Positions 1 through 8,444 of a stretch of DNA of 64,000 bases are shown here, piece by piece. The notes under the pieces were generated by a model. The model was not told the origin of the DNA. It worked only from the letters and a program-made list of their open reading frames with translations, and did not search any database. Every line of letters starts with the position of its first letter. Within the stretch, counting starts at the first letter, position 1. This stretch comes from Rhodospirillales bacterium (lineage in GTDB: Bacteria > Pseudomonadota > Alphaproteobacteria > Micavibrionales > Micavibrionaceae), in assembly GCA_023898785.1 (NCBI GenBank), contig CP060239.1, forward strand, positions 1,426,001 to 1,490,000, in the 5' to 3' direction. Made by a program: the position numbers and the translations under genes.

Positions 1-562
1 TATCTTCGACTTCGTAGGTGACTTTGCGGATCGGTGAGAACACGCTGTCGACCGGAATGAGGCCCACAGGGGCTTCTTCCGGGCGGTTTTGTGCAGCCGG
101 ACGGTAGCCTTTGCCTGTATCCACGGTCATTTCCATGGAGAGCTTGGCACCTTTGTCCAGTGTGCAAATCACCAGATCAGGGTTCATAATTTCAATGTCA
201 GCACCCGCTTCGATTTGTGCGGCGGTGACTTCGCAAGGGCCTTCTGCGGAAAGGCGCATTTTCTTCGGTCCCTCGGCATGCATGCGCACAGCCAAAGCTT
301 TGATGTTCAGGATGATGTCTGTGACATCTTCGCGAACGCCTTCTATGGACGAAAATTCGTGCAATACACCATCGATTTGCACAGCTGTAACGGCAGCGCC
401 TTGCAAAGATGAGAGCAGGATCCGGCGCAGGGCGTTGCCCAGCGTTAAGCCAAAGCCACGCTCCAAAGGTTCTGCGACGACTTTCCCGGTGTTGGGAACT
501 TCTGAGTGTGAAATATCGAGTTTGCTTGGCTTAATCAGTTCTTGCCAGTTTTTCTGTATCAT
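1..562 (-). CDS. rpoA: RNA polymerase alpha subunit, N-terminal part (cut by window edge)
   Basis: Alpha subunit of RNA polymerase, which dimerises to start core enzyme assembly. The reading frame runs off the left edge, so only about 187 residues are visible, covering most of the N-terminal assembly domain. Translation of the minus strand starts MIQKNWQELIKPSKLD and contains the family signature GFGLTLGNALRRILLSS near residue 38-54. The ATG at 560-562 is the first in frame and matches the usual RpoA start. It is the last visible gene of the rpsM-rpsK-rpoA group. The C-terminal DNA-binding domain lies outside the window. Confidence 0.95.
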   Translation of the reverse strand, partial: MIQKNWQELIKPSKLDISHSEVPNTGKVVAEPLERGFGLTLGNALRRILLSSLQGAAVTAVQIDGVLHEFSSIEGVREDVTDIILNIKALAVRMHAEGPKKMRLSAEGPCEVTAAQIEAGADIEIMNPDLVICTLDKGAKLSMEMTVDTGKGYRPAAQNRPEEAPVGLIPVDSVFSPIRKVTYEVED

Positions 563-598
563 TTGGTTTTTCCTTCTCACTTCATCCGGTTCTTAGCC

Positions 599-638
599 GG
601 CCTCTTAGTTGGGTTAAAAAATCTTCTTTGAAGAGGCC
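599..638 (-). promoter_or_regulatory. Stem-loop between rpsK and rpoA
   Basis: An 8-bp inverted repeat (GGCCTCTT / AAGAGGCC) with a 24-nt loop lies in the 117-bp gap between rpsK and rpoA. There is no clean T-tract after the stem, so it is more likely an RNA processing or translational control element than a terminator. Function is inferred from position only. Confidence 0.35.
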
Positions 639-679
639 CCACCAACTCCTTTTGGTAATCGGGGGGACGTCTTCGGCAA

Positions 680-1069
680 TTACACGCGGCGGCGTTTCGG
701 CGGACGGCATCCGTTGTGCGGAATAGGCGTCACGTCATTGATCTGCTTGATCGTAAAGCCGATGTTTTGCAAAGCCCGCAGTGCGCTTTCGCGGCCTGAG
801 CCAGGGCCTTTGACGCGAACGTCAACTTCTTTCATACCGTGTTCCTGCGCCTTGCGGCCAGCATCTTCAGCCGCCATCTGGGCAGCGTAAGGCGTCGATT
901 TACGAGAGCCTTTGAACCCCATCATCCCGGCAGAAGACCATGACACAACATTGCCTTGCTTATCGGTAAAGGAGATCAACGTATTGTTGAATGTTGAGTT
1001 TACAATCACATCGCCAGAGACGATGTTCTTTTTCTCTTTTCTTTTTGCTTTTGTCTTTGGTTTAGCCAT
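680..1069 (-). CDS. rpsK: 30S ribosomal protein S11
   Basis: Protein of the 30S platform that contacts the mRNA exit region. At 129 aa it has the normal length. The N-terminus is Lys-rich and the C-terminus ends with the conserved PIPHNGCRPPKRRRV signature. It sits 14 bp downstream of rpsM and upstream of rpoA, the standard alpha-operon order. Nothing unusual is seen. Confidence 0.97.
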   Translation of the reverse strand: MAKPKTKAKRKEKKNIVSGDVIVNSTFNNTLISFTDKQGNVVSWSSAGMMGFKGSRKSTPYAAQMAAEDAGRKAQEHGMKEVDVRVKGPGSGRESALRALQNIGFTIKQINDVTPIPHNGCRPPKRRRV

Positions 1070-1083
1070 TTTTTACGCCCTCC

Positions 1084-1455
1084 TTACTTCTTCTTACCGG
1101 CAATCGGTTTTGCAGGGCCTTTGCGCGTACGGCAATTTGTTTTTGTACGCTGACCGCGAACAGACAAGCCATTACGGTGGCGCAGGCCACGATAGCATTT
1201 CATGTCCAACAACCGCTTGATGTTCATGGATGTCTCGCGGCGCAGATCCCCTTCGATCATATAGGCGTCGGTGTCGATTTCGGCGCGGATGCGATTGAGT
1301 GTATCTTCGTCCAGTTCACCCATGCGCTTTTGTACATCGATTCCCAATTTGTCACAGATTTTAAAAGCGGTGGTACGGCCAATGCCATGAATATAGGTCA
1401 GGGCAATCGGCGTACGTTTTTTGTCGGGTACGTTAACCCCGGCAATACGTGCCAT
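1084..1455 (-). CDS. rpsM: 30S ribosomal protein S13
   Basis: 30S head protein that forms bridges to the 50S subunit and touches P-site tRNA. It is 123 aa, with the N-terminal ARIAGVNVPDKKR, the helix-hairpin motif YIHGIGRTTA and the basic tail RGQRTKTNCRTRKG all in their usual places. It is separated from the upstream adk gene by a 178-bp gap that contains a perfect 10-bp hairpin, so its transcription may be partly uncoupled from secY-adk. Confidence 0.97.
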   Translation of the reverse strand: MARIAGVNVPDKKRTPIALTYIHGIGRTTAFKICDKLGIDVQKRMGELDEDTLNRIRAEIDTDAYMIEGDLRRETSMNIKRLLDMKCYRGLRHRNGLSVRGQRTKTNCRTRKGPAKPIAGKKK

Positions 1456-1530
1456 TTCATTTTCCTTTCAATTTCAACTGAACCGTAAATGGCTCCGCGC
1501 GTTAAGCTTTCACCAGCCGGTTCATAAACC

Positions 1531-1560
1531 AAAACACCCACAATAATGGGATTGTGGGTG
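1531..1560 (-). terminator. Hairpin with short U-run between adk and rpsM
   Basis: On the minus strand a perfect 10-bp stem CACCCACAAT / ATTGTGGGTG with a 6-nt loop is followed by TTTTGG. It follows the adk stop by about 70 nt and precedes rpsM by about 75 nt. The U-run is short, so it is probably a weak terminator or attenuator that lowers transcription of rpsM-rpsK-rpoA rather than a full stop. Confidence 0.45.
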
Positions 1561-1633
1561 CAATATAGGGATTTTGGTCCTCGCGTCAACTAAATAATTC
1601 GCACGGTAAAGCCTGACCTTGCGCAACGAAAGC

Positions 1634-2200
1634 TTATTTTAAAACGGCGTCGATCTGGGCCGTTACGTCCGTGATTGATTGCATACCATCAATATGGCGC
1701 AAAATGCCGTGATTTTTGTAATATGGCAGCACGGGCGCGGTCTGATCATTATAGACTTTCAACCGGTTTTTGAGGGTTTCGGCATTGTCATCGCTGCGTT
1801 GGCCCCCGGTTTCAGCCGCACGGGTCTGGATGCGGTCGATCAGGGCCTCTTCATCGACTTCCAGCACAATGACGTGATCGAGCTTGCGGCCCATATGGGA
1901 CAACATATTATCCAAGACTTCGGCTTGGTCGACTGTGCGCGGGAAACCGTCAAGGATGAAGCCTTTTTCGCATTCAGGTTCGGAAATGCAGTTGGCGATG
2001 ATTTCGATGATAATTTCGTCGGAGACGAGTTCGCCGGAATCCATAATAGACTTGAGGCGTTTGCCCATATTGGAGCCAGAAGCTACCTCCCCGCGCAGCA
2101 TATCGCCGGTCGAAAGCTGTTTGATACGGTATTTGTCCTGAATGAGTTTGGCTTGTGTGCCTTTACCGGCACCGGGGGGGCCGAACATAATCAAGTTCAT
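1634..2200 (-). CDS. adk: Adenylate kinase
   Basis: Catalyses ATP + AMP to 2 ADP in the cytoplasm. At 188 aa it is the short form: the P-loop GPPGAGKGT is at residues 7-15 and the AMP-binding DGFPRTVDQAE is present, but the LID segment (around RAAETGGQRSDD) lacks the long, often zinc-binding insertion. It follows secY by 21 bp, as in many spc operons. A common arrangement with no oddities. Confidence 0.97.
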   Translation of the reverse strand: MNLIMFGPPGAGKGTQAKLIQDKYRIKQLSTGDMLRGEVASGSNMGKRLKSIMDSGELVSDEIIIEIIANCISEPECEKGFILDGFPRTVDQAEVLDNMLSHMGRKLDHVIVLEVDEEALIDRIQTRAAETGGQRSDDNAETLKNRLKVYNDQTAPVLPYYKNHGILRHIDGMQSITDVTAQIDAVLK

Positions 2201-2221
2201 TTGTTGTTCCTTTTATTTTTT

Positions 2222-3583
2222 CTAACGCGTGCCGCGCATCATGCCGCGACGTTTACCCAGCTTGGCTTTCTTCATTAGGCCTTCATATTGGTGCGCGATC
2301 AAGTGCGAATGAATTTGTGCGACCGTATCCATGGTCACACTCACCACAATCAAGAGCGATGTTCCACCGAAATAAAACGGCATATTGTATTGGGAAATCA
2401 GAAATTCCGGCAACAGACAAATAAACACCAGATAGGCTGCACCCAAGACCGTAATGCGCGTCAGGATATAATCCAGATGATCGGCGGTATGTTTTCCCGG
2501 GCGAATGCCGGGAATAAAACCGCCATATTTGCGCAAAGTGTCTGCATTTTCTTCGGGGTTGAATACAATCGCAGTGTAGAAAAAGCAGAAGAACATAATC
2601 AGTGCTCCATAGAGCGCCATATAGATTGGTTGACCATGGGCAAGATATTGCGAAATTGTAGCGGTGAAATCGCCACCTTCTGCACCGCTGAAACCTACAA
2701 TTGTCAGGGGCAGGAGCAGCAAAGACGATGCAAAAATCGGTGGAATCACACCAGCTGTATTCAGCTTAAGCGGAATGTGGTTGGTTTCACCTCCCATCAT
2801 TTGATTACCTTGCTGGCGTTTAGGATATTGCACGATAACGCGGCGCTGGGCACGCTCCATAAAGACGATGAAAACAATCACACCCGCGATCATCAAAAAT
2901 AGAGCCAAAAGTTCTAAACCGCTGAATGTTCCCTGACGGCCCAACTCGAGCGTTGAAGCGATAGCGCGCGGCAATTCAGCAACAATCCCGGCAAAGATAA
3001 TCAGCGAAATCCCGTTACCTATGCCGCGCGCGGTTATCTGTTCACCCAGCCACATCAGAAAGACGGTGCCACCGACAATGGTGATGACGGTGGAGATACG
3101 GAAAAACAGGCCCGGATCAATCACGGCGGAACCGGTGGAGCCTTGCATGCTTTCCAGACCAACGGCCAGCCCGTAAGCCTGTACAGTGGCTAACAAAACA
3201 GTGAGGTAGCGGGTATATTGGTTAATTTTCATGCGGCCGGTGCCACCCTCCTTTTTCATCGCTTCGAGCTGCGGCGACATAGCGGTCGCAAGTTGCATGA
3301 TAATTGAGGCCGAGATGTATGGCATGATGTTCAGTGCAAAAATAGTCATCCGCGAAAGCGCACCACCAGAGAACATGTTAAACATGTCCAGAATACCGCC
3401 GCCTTTTTGCGTGAAGATTTCGTTCCACACATGCGGGTCAATACCGGGCACAGGGATGTATGTTCCCAAACGGTAGACGAGCAAGGCCCCCATAACAAAG
3501 AGCAAACGGCGTTTTAAATCTGTAGCTTTGGCCAGAGCGCCCCAATTCGCGTTTTTGGCCAGTTGTTCGACGGCTGAAGCCAT
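2222..3583 (-). CDS. secY: Preprotein translocase subunit SecY
   Basis: Pore-forming subunit of the SecYEG translocon in the inner membrane. The 453-aa protein has about ten hydrophobic segments and the characteristic cytoplasmic loop PGIRPGKHT between late membrane segments. The N-terminus (MASAVEQLAKNANWGALAKA) is a typical short cytosolic extension. Instead of directly following rplO, secY lies 128 bp downstream of a gene for a secreted HExxH protein. Its partner secE is at the other end of the ribosomal cluster. Confidence 0.97.
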   Translation of the reverse strand: MASAVEQLAKNANWGALAKATDLKRRLLFVMGALLVYRLGTYIPVPGIDPHVWNEIFTQKGGGILDMFNMFSGGALSRMTIFALNIMPYISASIIMQLATAMSPQLEAMKKEGGTGRMKINQYTRYLTVLLATVQAYGLAVGLESMQGSTGSAVIDPGLFFRISTVITIVGGTVFLMWLGEQITARGIGNGISLIIFAGIVAELPRAIASTLELGRQGTFSGLELLALFLMIAGVIVFIVFMERAQRRVIVQYPKRQQGNQMMGGETNHIPLKLNTAGVIPPIFASSLLLLPLTIVGFSGAEGGDFTATISQYLAHGQPIYMALYGALIMFFCFFYTAIVFNPEENADTLRKYGGFIPGIRPGKHTADHLDYILTRITVLGAAYLVFICLLPEFLISQYNMPFYFGGTSLLIVVSVTMDTVAQIHSHLIAHQYEGLMKKAKLGKRRGMMRGTR

Positions 3584-3711
3584 GGACAGTCCTTTTTTGA
3601 CTTAAGAATGTTTAAAGACACAGTCATAAAGAAAAGTCGGGGAACACACAAGTCCCTTAGACGCTGAAATTATGCTTGATCACAGATGGTTTTGAAAGAA
3701 AAACGAAACAG

Positions 3712-4452
3712 CTATTGCGCCAGTTTCTTGTCCCACTTGCTGCATTTTGAAGCGACGCGAGCATATTCCTGTGGGCTATCATGGGCTTTTTGGCGTTTGC
3801 CAAGTATGGGCATTATCTTGTTTTGATAAGCTTCAAGCTTGGACATGTATTGTTCTTGAATTTTCTTTTGTGCTTCATTAACTTGTGATTTCGGAATTGG
3901 GCCTATCGCCGGATCGATTTTGTACACGTATTTCGACAAGAAAACTTTAACCTTCGGTGAAAATTCACGGACAAATTTACGCAAGATTCGGATATGGCCT
4001 TTTTCGTGCGCCATTACGGCATTATGTTCGCATGTCGAGCGGTTAAAATTGCTGGCAATATGAATTTCTGGTTTGGCGTAAAATGTAACTTCAAGCTGTT
4101 TGAGCTTTACGCAAGCCTTCCCCCCAGCTTCCGTGATTTCGAATTTGCCTTCCGTTTTGAATCCTATTTCGCCGCCGCCGAGACCGCCAACAGATGAACC
4201 TCCTCCTCCGTGAAGTTGTGTGAGGTCTTTGGAGGATTTGGTCCGAATATATTTCGTGCGTGTGGTCGCCGTTTTTACGGATAAGGACGGCTTTGAGGCT
4301 TTGCATGAAAGTTGTTCAGGTGCGCTTTGCGATGATTTATGGTTGTGTGATTTAGAAGAACTATGTGCAGATGCCTGCGCAGCATAGACCAAAATGCTCA
4401 AAAACGCATATAATATCAGTATGTTGATTTTGTTTCTTGCCCTGCCCGTCAT
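3712..4452 (-). CDS. Secreted HExxH protein of unknown family, inserted between rplO and secY
   Basis: A 246-aa protein with a Sec-type signal peptide (hydrophobic residues 9-28, likely cleavage after ASA), then a Ser/His/Lys-rich linker, a Gly-rich stretch (82-94) and the zinc-peptidase-like motif HEKGH at residues 149-153. Cysteines at 114, 141 and 237 could form disulfides in the periplasm. The C-terminal 60 residues are Lys/Gln-rich and probably helical. I do not recognise the family. The HExxH motif alone suggests, but does not prove, a metallopeptidase (a DUF922-like fold is one guess). It interrupts the spc operon, with a strong terminator upstream and a possible promoter of its own. 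Confidence 0.8.
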   Translation of the reverse strand: MTGRARNKINILILYAFLSILVYAAQASAHSSSKSHNHKSSQSAPEQLSCKASKPSLSVKTATTRTKYIRTKSSKDLTQLHGGGGSSVGGLGGGEIGFKTEGKFEITEAGGKACVKLKQLEVTFYAKPEIHIASNFNRSTCEHNAVMAHEKGHIRILRKFVREFSPKVKVFLSKYVYKIDPAIGPIPKSQVNEAQKKIQEQYMSKLEAYQNKIMPILGKRQKAHDSPQEYARVASKCSKWDKKLAQ

Positions 4453-4472
4453 GTGTATTTCTGCCCTTTGCG

Positions 4473-4501
4473 CATATTTTGCTTCCCCATTGTATAGTCA
4501 A
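4473..4501 (-). promoter_or_regulatory. Possible promoter for the HExxH gene and secY
   Basis: Minus-strand TTGACT and AATATG are separated by 17 bp, between the rplO terminator and the HExxH gene start. The -35 box is good and the -10 box weak. The position just after a strong terminator makes a promoter here expected. Confidence 0.4.
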
Positions 4502-4531
4502 GAGATTTAAGGATTTGTTAAATTGATGAAC

Positions 4532-4559
4532 AAAAAACCCCGCACACTTGGCGGGGTTT
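4532..4559 (-). terminator. Rho-independent terminator after rplO
   Basis: Minus strand: stem AAACCCCGC / GCGGGGTTT with a 7-nt loop, running into a T-tract. It lies about 30 nt after the rplO stop. It would end the S10-spc transcript before the HExxH gene and secY, an unusual break in this operon. Confidence 0.85.
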
Positions 4560-4586
4560 GATCTATCCAGCAACATTGGGGTTACA

Positions 4587-5084
4587 TTATTTTTTCTTCT
4601 TATTTTCAACCGGCGCGACCGTTTTTTCGATGATTTCGATCTTACCGCCTGCTTTTTCGACAGCGGCGCGGGCCGTTTTTGTCGCTTTTGAGATTTTCAG
4701 TTCAACTTTGGCTTTCAACTCGCCTTTGGTCAGCAGCTTGACGCCTGCTTTTTTGCGGCTGATGATTTTAGCGGCTACCAGTGTGTCTTCATCGATAGTT
4801 TTCTTGGAATCGATTTTCTTAGCGTCAATGGCAGCCTGAAGTTTTCCTGTTGTCAATTCGACGTAATGGACGCAGAATTTCTTGTTGTTGAAACCGCTTT
4901 TGGGCATGCGCATATGGAGCGGCATTTGGCCGCCTTCGTAGCCATTAATGGCAACGCCGGAGCGAGATTTCTGACCTTTTTGGCCGGAGCCAGAGGTCTT
5001 GCCTTTGCCAGAGCCGATACCGCGGCCAACGCGAATGCGGGCCTTTTTTGCGCCGTCATTGTTCTTGAGTTCATTGAGTTTCAT
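4587..5084 (-). CDS. rplO: 50S ribosomal protein L15
   Basis: Late-assembly 50S protein. It is 165 aa with the Gly-rich N-terminal signature GRGIGSGKGKTSG followed by GQKSRSG, and a folded C-terminal part. The C-terminus ends in a short basic run (ENKKKK), slightly longer than in E. coli (144 aa). It follows rpmD by 22 bp and is the last gene before a strong terminator. Confidence 0.96.
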   Translation of the reverse strand: MKLNELKNNDGAKKARIRVGRGIGSGKGKTSGSGQKGQKSRSGVAINGYEGGQMPLHMRMPKSGFNNKKFCVHYVELTTGKLQAAIDAKKIDSKKTIDEDTLVAAKIISRKKAGVKLLTKGELKAKVELKISKATKTARAAVEKAGGKIEIIEKTVAPVENKKKK

Positions 5085-5106
5085 GAGCTTGGTCCTTTTA
5101 AATCCT

Positions 5107-5517
5107 TTATGCCGCGTCTTCGACTTTAACCAGATGCTTGACTTTGTTGATCATGCCGCGCACGGAAGGCGTGTCTTCGAGTGTGCGGGTACGGTGCATC
5201 TTGTTGAGACCCAGACCGACCAATGTTGCACGCTGGTAGGCTTTGCGGCCGATGGGTGAACCTATTTGCGTTACGGTCACTGTCTTACCAGACGATGTTT
5301 TCTTAGCGGCAGGCTTTTGGGCGGGAGCTTTTTTAGGAACGTCCTTTTTAGCCGTCTCTTTTTGGGGAGCTGCTTTTGCTGCTGTTTCCTTCTTCGGATC
5401 TGCCTTTTTAGCCTTGGCAGGTTTCTTAGCGGCAGGCTTTTGGGCTGCCTCTTTTTGGGCAGGCGCTTTCTTAGCTGCAGACTTCTTCGTTTTTATTTCT
5501 TTTTCGTCGGCCATCAT
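5107..5517 (-). CDS. rpmD: 50S ribosomal protein L30 with long Lys/Ala/Pro-rich N-terminal extension
   Basis: The L30 core (about residues 78-133, with the typical TQIGSPIGRKAYQRATLVGLGL) is a normal 55-60 aa protein, but it is preceded by about 76 residues of low-complexity Lys/Ala/Pro/Gln sequence with repeats such as KKAPAQKPAAKK. The extension resembles histone H1-like tails and shares the octapeptide KKADPKKE with the C-terminal tail of S17 (rpsQ) in the same cluster. A strong Shine-Dalgarno (AAAGGAG) precedes the first ATG, so the extension is translated and not a misplaced start; an ATG one codon later is equally possible. The tail probably contacts rRNA or other nucleic acid (inference). 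Confidence 0.93.
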   Translation of the reverse strand: MMADEKEIKTKKSAAKKAPAQKEAAQKPAAKKPAKAKKADPKKETAAKAAPQKETAKKDVPKKAPAQKPAAKKTSSGKTVTVTQIGSPIGRKAYQRATLVGLGLNKMHRTRTLEDTPSVRGMINKVKHLVKVEDAA

Positions 5518-5553
5518 CCAACTCCTTTAAATTCAATTCTTTATTCTTCGCCC

Positions 5554-6105
5554 TTATTCTTCACCATGGGCTTCTTTGTCACCGCGACCTGAAACGACAT
5601 CGCCAACTTTTTTATTGCGGCGAGAGGCTACGTGACGTGGGCTTTGCATCGCCTTAAGCCCTGCAAATGTCGCGTTGACCATGGAATACGGATTGTTTGA
5701 GCCAATTGCCTTGGCAACAACGTCCTGAATACCTACAGCTTCAAACACAGCGCGCATTGGACCACCAGCGATAATTCCTGTCCCTTGCGGAGCGGAGCGC
5801 ATAAAGACTTTACCGGCACCATGACGGCCTTTTACATCGTGGTGAAGTGTACGACCTTCACGCAACGGTACGCGGATCATATTGCGCTTGGCTTGTTCGG
5901 TTGCTTTTTTAATCGCTTCGGGTACTTCGCGCGCCTTTGCGTGACCGTGGCCGACACGGCCTTTGCCGTCGCCTACAACCATTAAAGCAGCAAAGCCCAT
6001 ACGGCGGCCACCTTTCACGGTTTTAGCAACACGGTTAATGCCGACCAAACGTTCGGTAAATTCCGGTTCTTCGCGTTCTGCTTCTTGTCCTTGTCCACGA
6101 GCCAT
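5554..6105 (-). CDS. rpsE: 30S ribosomal protein S5
   Basis: Decoding-fidelity protein of the 30S body. It is 183 aa, with the N-terminal RNA-binding signature GRRMGFAALMVVGDGKGRVG and the C-terminal SPRHVASRRNKKVGD segment. It is slightly longer than E. coli S5 at both ends, ending RGDKEAHGEE. Positioned between rplR and rpmD, the normal spc order. Confidence 0.97.
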   Translation of the reverse strand: MARGQGQEAEREEPEFTERLVGINRVAKTVKGGRRMGFAALMVVGDGKGRVGHGHAKAREVPEAIKKATEQAKRNMIRVPLREGRTLHHDVKGRHGAGKVFMRSAPQGTGIIAGGPMRAVFEAVGIQDVVAKAIGSNNPYSMVNATFAGLKAMQSPRHVASRRNKKVGDVVSGRGDKEAHGEE

Positions 6106-6135
6106 TTTTTTATTCGTCCTTTTTTTAACTTATTC

Positions 6136-6522
6136 CTAAAATAACAGTCCACCTTCACGGGCGCCATCAGCCAAGGCCTTCACGCGGCCATGATAGAGAA
6201 AACGTCCGCGGTCGAAGACCACCTTTTCAACACCGGCTTTTTTCGCGCGCCGGGCAACCAATTTACCAACTTCAGCAGCAGCCTGCGTATTTGCGCCGCC
6301 TTTTTTGAGCTTTTCTTTCATTTCCAGTTCAAGCGTAGAGGCCGCAGCCAATGTTACACCTTTGATGTCGTCAATCACTTGAGCGTAGATCTGCTTTCCT
6401 GAACGAAATATGGACAGGCGAGGGCGCGTTTCCCGCACACCAACACGGTCGATATTCACACGGCGAATTTTGTTGCGTGTGCGATACGTTCTGCGCTGAG
6501 CTGATGTTAATGCTTTTGACAT
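6136..6522 (-). CDS. rplR: 50S ribosomal protein L18
   Basis: Binds 5S rRNA together with L5 in the central protuberance. The 128-aa sequence has the basic N-terminus (RTRNKIRRVNI), the RLSIFRSGKQIYAQVIDD core and the C-terminal FDRGRFLYHGRVKALADGAREGGLLF-type ending. The length is ordinary for alphaproteobacteria. Tight neighbours rplF (24 bp) and rpsE (30 bp). Confidence 0.97.
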   Translation of the reverse strand: MSKALTSAQRRTYRTRNKIRRVNIDRVGVRETRPRLSIFRSGKQIYAQVIDDIKGVTLAAASTLELEMKEKLKKGGANTQAAAEVGKLVARRAKKAGVEKVVFDRGRFLYHGRVKALADGAREGGLLF

Positions 6523-6546
6523 TGTTTTAATCCTTACATCTATGCC

Positions 6547-7125
6547 TTATTTCTTTTTACCTTCTTTGCGGATGACATATTCATCCGCATAGCGAATTCC
6601 TTTGCCTTTGTATGGCTCAGGAGGTTTAAAACCACGGATTTTGGCTGCAACCTGACCGACCTGTTGTTTATCGATCCCGCTAATTTGAATGTCGGTCTGG
6701 CTGCCTTTGCCAGCTGCGTCTTCCATTTTTACGGTCACATATTCAGGAATATCATAACGCACTTCGTGTGAGAACCCCAAAGACAGAACCAGAGTCTTGC
6801 CTTGCAGATTTCCACGGTAACCAACGCCTTTGATTTCCAGCTTTTTGGTGTAGCCTTCACTGACTCCGACAACGATATTGTTGACCAGTGTGCGCATGGT
6901 CGGCCAAATCTGCCGTGCAAAACGGCTGTTTGACTTGGGTGCCAAGGTCACAACTTTGTCAGTCTTACCATCATCATTGGCGACATCTTCGATCTTGATG
7001 GACACTTCGTCGTGTACACGCAGTTCCAGCTGGCCAAGTTTACCCTTGGCTTTCACATCCTGACCGTTGACGCTGAGTTCAACGCCTTCAGGCAGTGTAA
7101 TCGGTTGTTTTCCAATACGTGACAT
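6547..7125 (-). CDS. rplF: 50S ribosomal protein L6
   Basis: 50S protein near the factor-binding site. Two L6 domains are visible; the C-terminal signature PPEPYKGKGIRYADE is intact. At 192 aa it is a little longer than the typical 177 aa because of short insertions such as ANDDGKTD in the first domain and DAAGKGSQTD in the second. Spacing to rpsH (18 bp) and rplR fits one operon. Confidence 0.97.
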   Translation of the reverse strand: MSRIGKQPITLPEGVELSVNGQDVKAKGKLGQLELRVHDEVSIKIEDVANDDGKTDKVVTLAPKSNSRFARQIWPTMRTLVNNIVVGVSEGYTKKLEIKGVGYRGNLQGKTLVLSLGFSHEVRYDIPEYVTVKMEDAAGKGSQTDIQISGIDKQQVGQVAAKIRGFKPPEPYKGKGIRYADEYVIRKEGKKK

Positions 7126-7143
7126 TGCTTTTCGTCCTTATTC

Positions 7144-7542
7144 CTAAAATACCTGACAGAGCACTTCGCCGCCGACATTGGCTGCGCGGGCACCGTGGTC
7201 TGTCATAAGCCCTTTGGGGGTTGAAACAATCAAAACACCCAGACCGTTGTAGTAACGCGGCATATCTTTTGCACCTTTGTAAATACGGCGGCCAGGCTTA
7301 GACACGCGAGTGATCTGGCGAATGACGCCGCGCCCTTCTGCATATTTCAGTTCAATGACCAAAACGGCCTTGTTGTTCTCACGCTCTTCTTTCTTGAACG
7401 CACGAATAAAGCCTTCATCCGCCAGTACCTTACAAACATTTTCGCGCAGTTTTGAATGCGGGCATTCAATTACGGATTTGCTTGCCATTTGCCCGTTACG
7501 GATGCGGGCCAGCATATCACCGAGAGGATCGCTCATGGACAT
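7144..7542 (-). CDS. rpsH: 30S ribosomal protein S8
   Basis: Primary 16S rRNA-binding protein of the 30S platform and, in E. coli, the autoregulator of the spc operon. 132 aa with the N-terminal DPLGDMLARIRNGQ and the C-terminal signature STPKGLMTDHGAR. No unusual features. It lies 15 bp after rpsN. Confidence 0.97.
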   Translation of the reverse strand: MSMSDPLGDMLARIRNGQMASKSVIECPHSKLRENVCKVLADEGFIRAFKKEERENNKAVLVIELKYAEGRGVIRQITRVSKPGRRIYKGAKDMPRYYNGLGVLIVSTPKGLMTDHGARAANVGGEVLCQVF

Positions 7543-7557
7543 AGGTCTTTTCTCCTC

Positions 7558-7863
7558 TTACCAACTGGATTTCGTTATGCCTGGCAGCTCACCACGAGAG
7601 GCCAGGTCCCGTAATGCAATACGGGAAAGATTTAACTTGCGGTAGTAACCACGCGGACGACCAGTCAGGGCACAGCGGTTACGCTGACGGATCTTCGCAG
7701 AGTTGCGCGGCAATTCCGCCAAAGCCAGAGTTGCCTGAAAACGTTCATCTGCAGGAGCATTCTGATCTTTGATGATTGCCTTAAGCTTGGCGCGTTGGCC
7801 TGCGTATTTCTTGACCAAACGGCTACGCTTTTTATCGCGCTCTATCATGCAAACTTTTGCCAT
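7558..7863 (-). CDS. rpsN: 30S ribosomal protein S14 (long, zinc-free form)
   Basis: 30S head protein. At 101 aa with a basic N-terminal half it is the long C-minus type without the CxxC zinc pairs; it carries the conserved RNRCALTGRPRGYYRKLNLSR core (the cysteine and arginine cluster that contacts helix 34) and the end GITKSSW. Located between rplE and rpsH. Confidence 0.97.
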   Translation of the reverse strand: MAKVCMIERDKKRSRLVKKYAGQRAKLKAIIKDQNAPADERFQATLALAELPRNSAKIRQRNRCALTGRPRGYYRKLNLSRIALRDLASRGELPGITKSSW

Positions 7864-7881
7864 TTCAACGTCGTCCTTTTC

Positions 7882-8439
7882 TTATTTCTTGAATGGGAGT
7901 TTAAACAAACGCAGCAACTCGCGAGCTTCTTCGTCTGTTTTGGCTGTCGTACAAATTACAATATCCATCCCGCGGATTTTATCGACCTTGTCGTAGTCGA
8001 TCTCGGGAAAGATGATGTGTTCTTTAATTCCAACGGCGTAGTTGCCACGTCCGTCAAAGCTTTTATCGCTGATCCCGCGGAAGTCACGGACGCGTGGCAA
8101 CGCGATGGTGACAAAACGGTCAAGGAATTCAAACATCTTCTGACGGCGCAAAGTGACTTTACAGCCGATTGCCTGACCGTCGCGAATTTTGAAAGATGCA
8201 TTGGATTGCTTGGCTTTCGTGATTACAGGCTTTTGACCGGCGATCAGGCTCATGTCATTAGCCGCATTTTCGATGTGCTTGCGGTCCTGGGTCGCTTCAC
8301 CGACACCCATATTCATGACAACTTTTACAAGCTGAGGAATTTCGTGTTTGTTTTTGTACTCGAATTTTTTCTGCATCGCAGGGACCACTTCGGTCTCATA
8401 AAATTCTTGCAAACGAGGTTTATATGCTGCTTTTGCCAT
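7882..8439 (-). CDS. rplE: 50S ribosomal protein L5
   Basis: Binds 5S rRNA and contacts P-site tRNA. 185 aa, close to the usual 179. The signature NMGVGEATQDRK, the GQKPVITKAKQSNASFKIR region and the RVRDFRGIS segment are intact, and the C-terminus DEEARELLRLFKLPF is typical of alphaproteobacteria. It begins 5 bp after the rplX stop codon. Confidence 0.97.
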   Translation of the reverse strand: MAKAAYKPRLQEFYETEVVPAMQKKFEYKNKHEIPQLVKVVMNMGVGEATQDRKHIENAANDMSLIAGQKPVITKAKQSNASFKIRDGQAIGCKVTLRRQKMFEFLDRFVTIALPRVRDFRGISDKSFDGRGNYAVGIKEHIIFPEIDYDKVDKIRGMDIVICTTAKTDEEARELLRLFKLPFKK

Positions 8440-8444
8440 TATTC

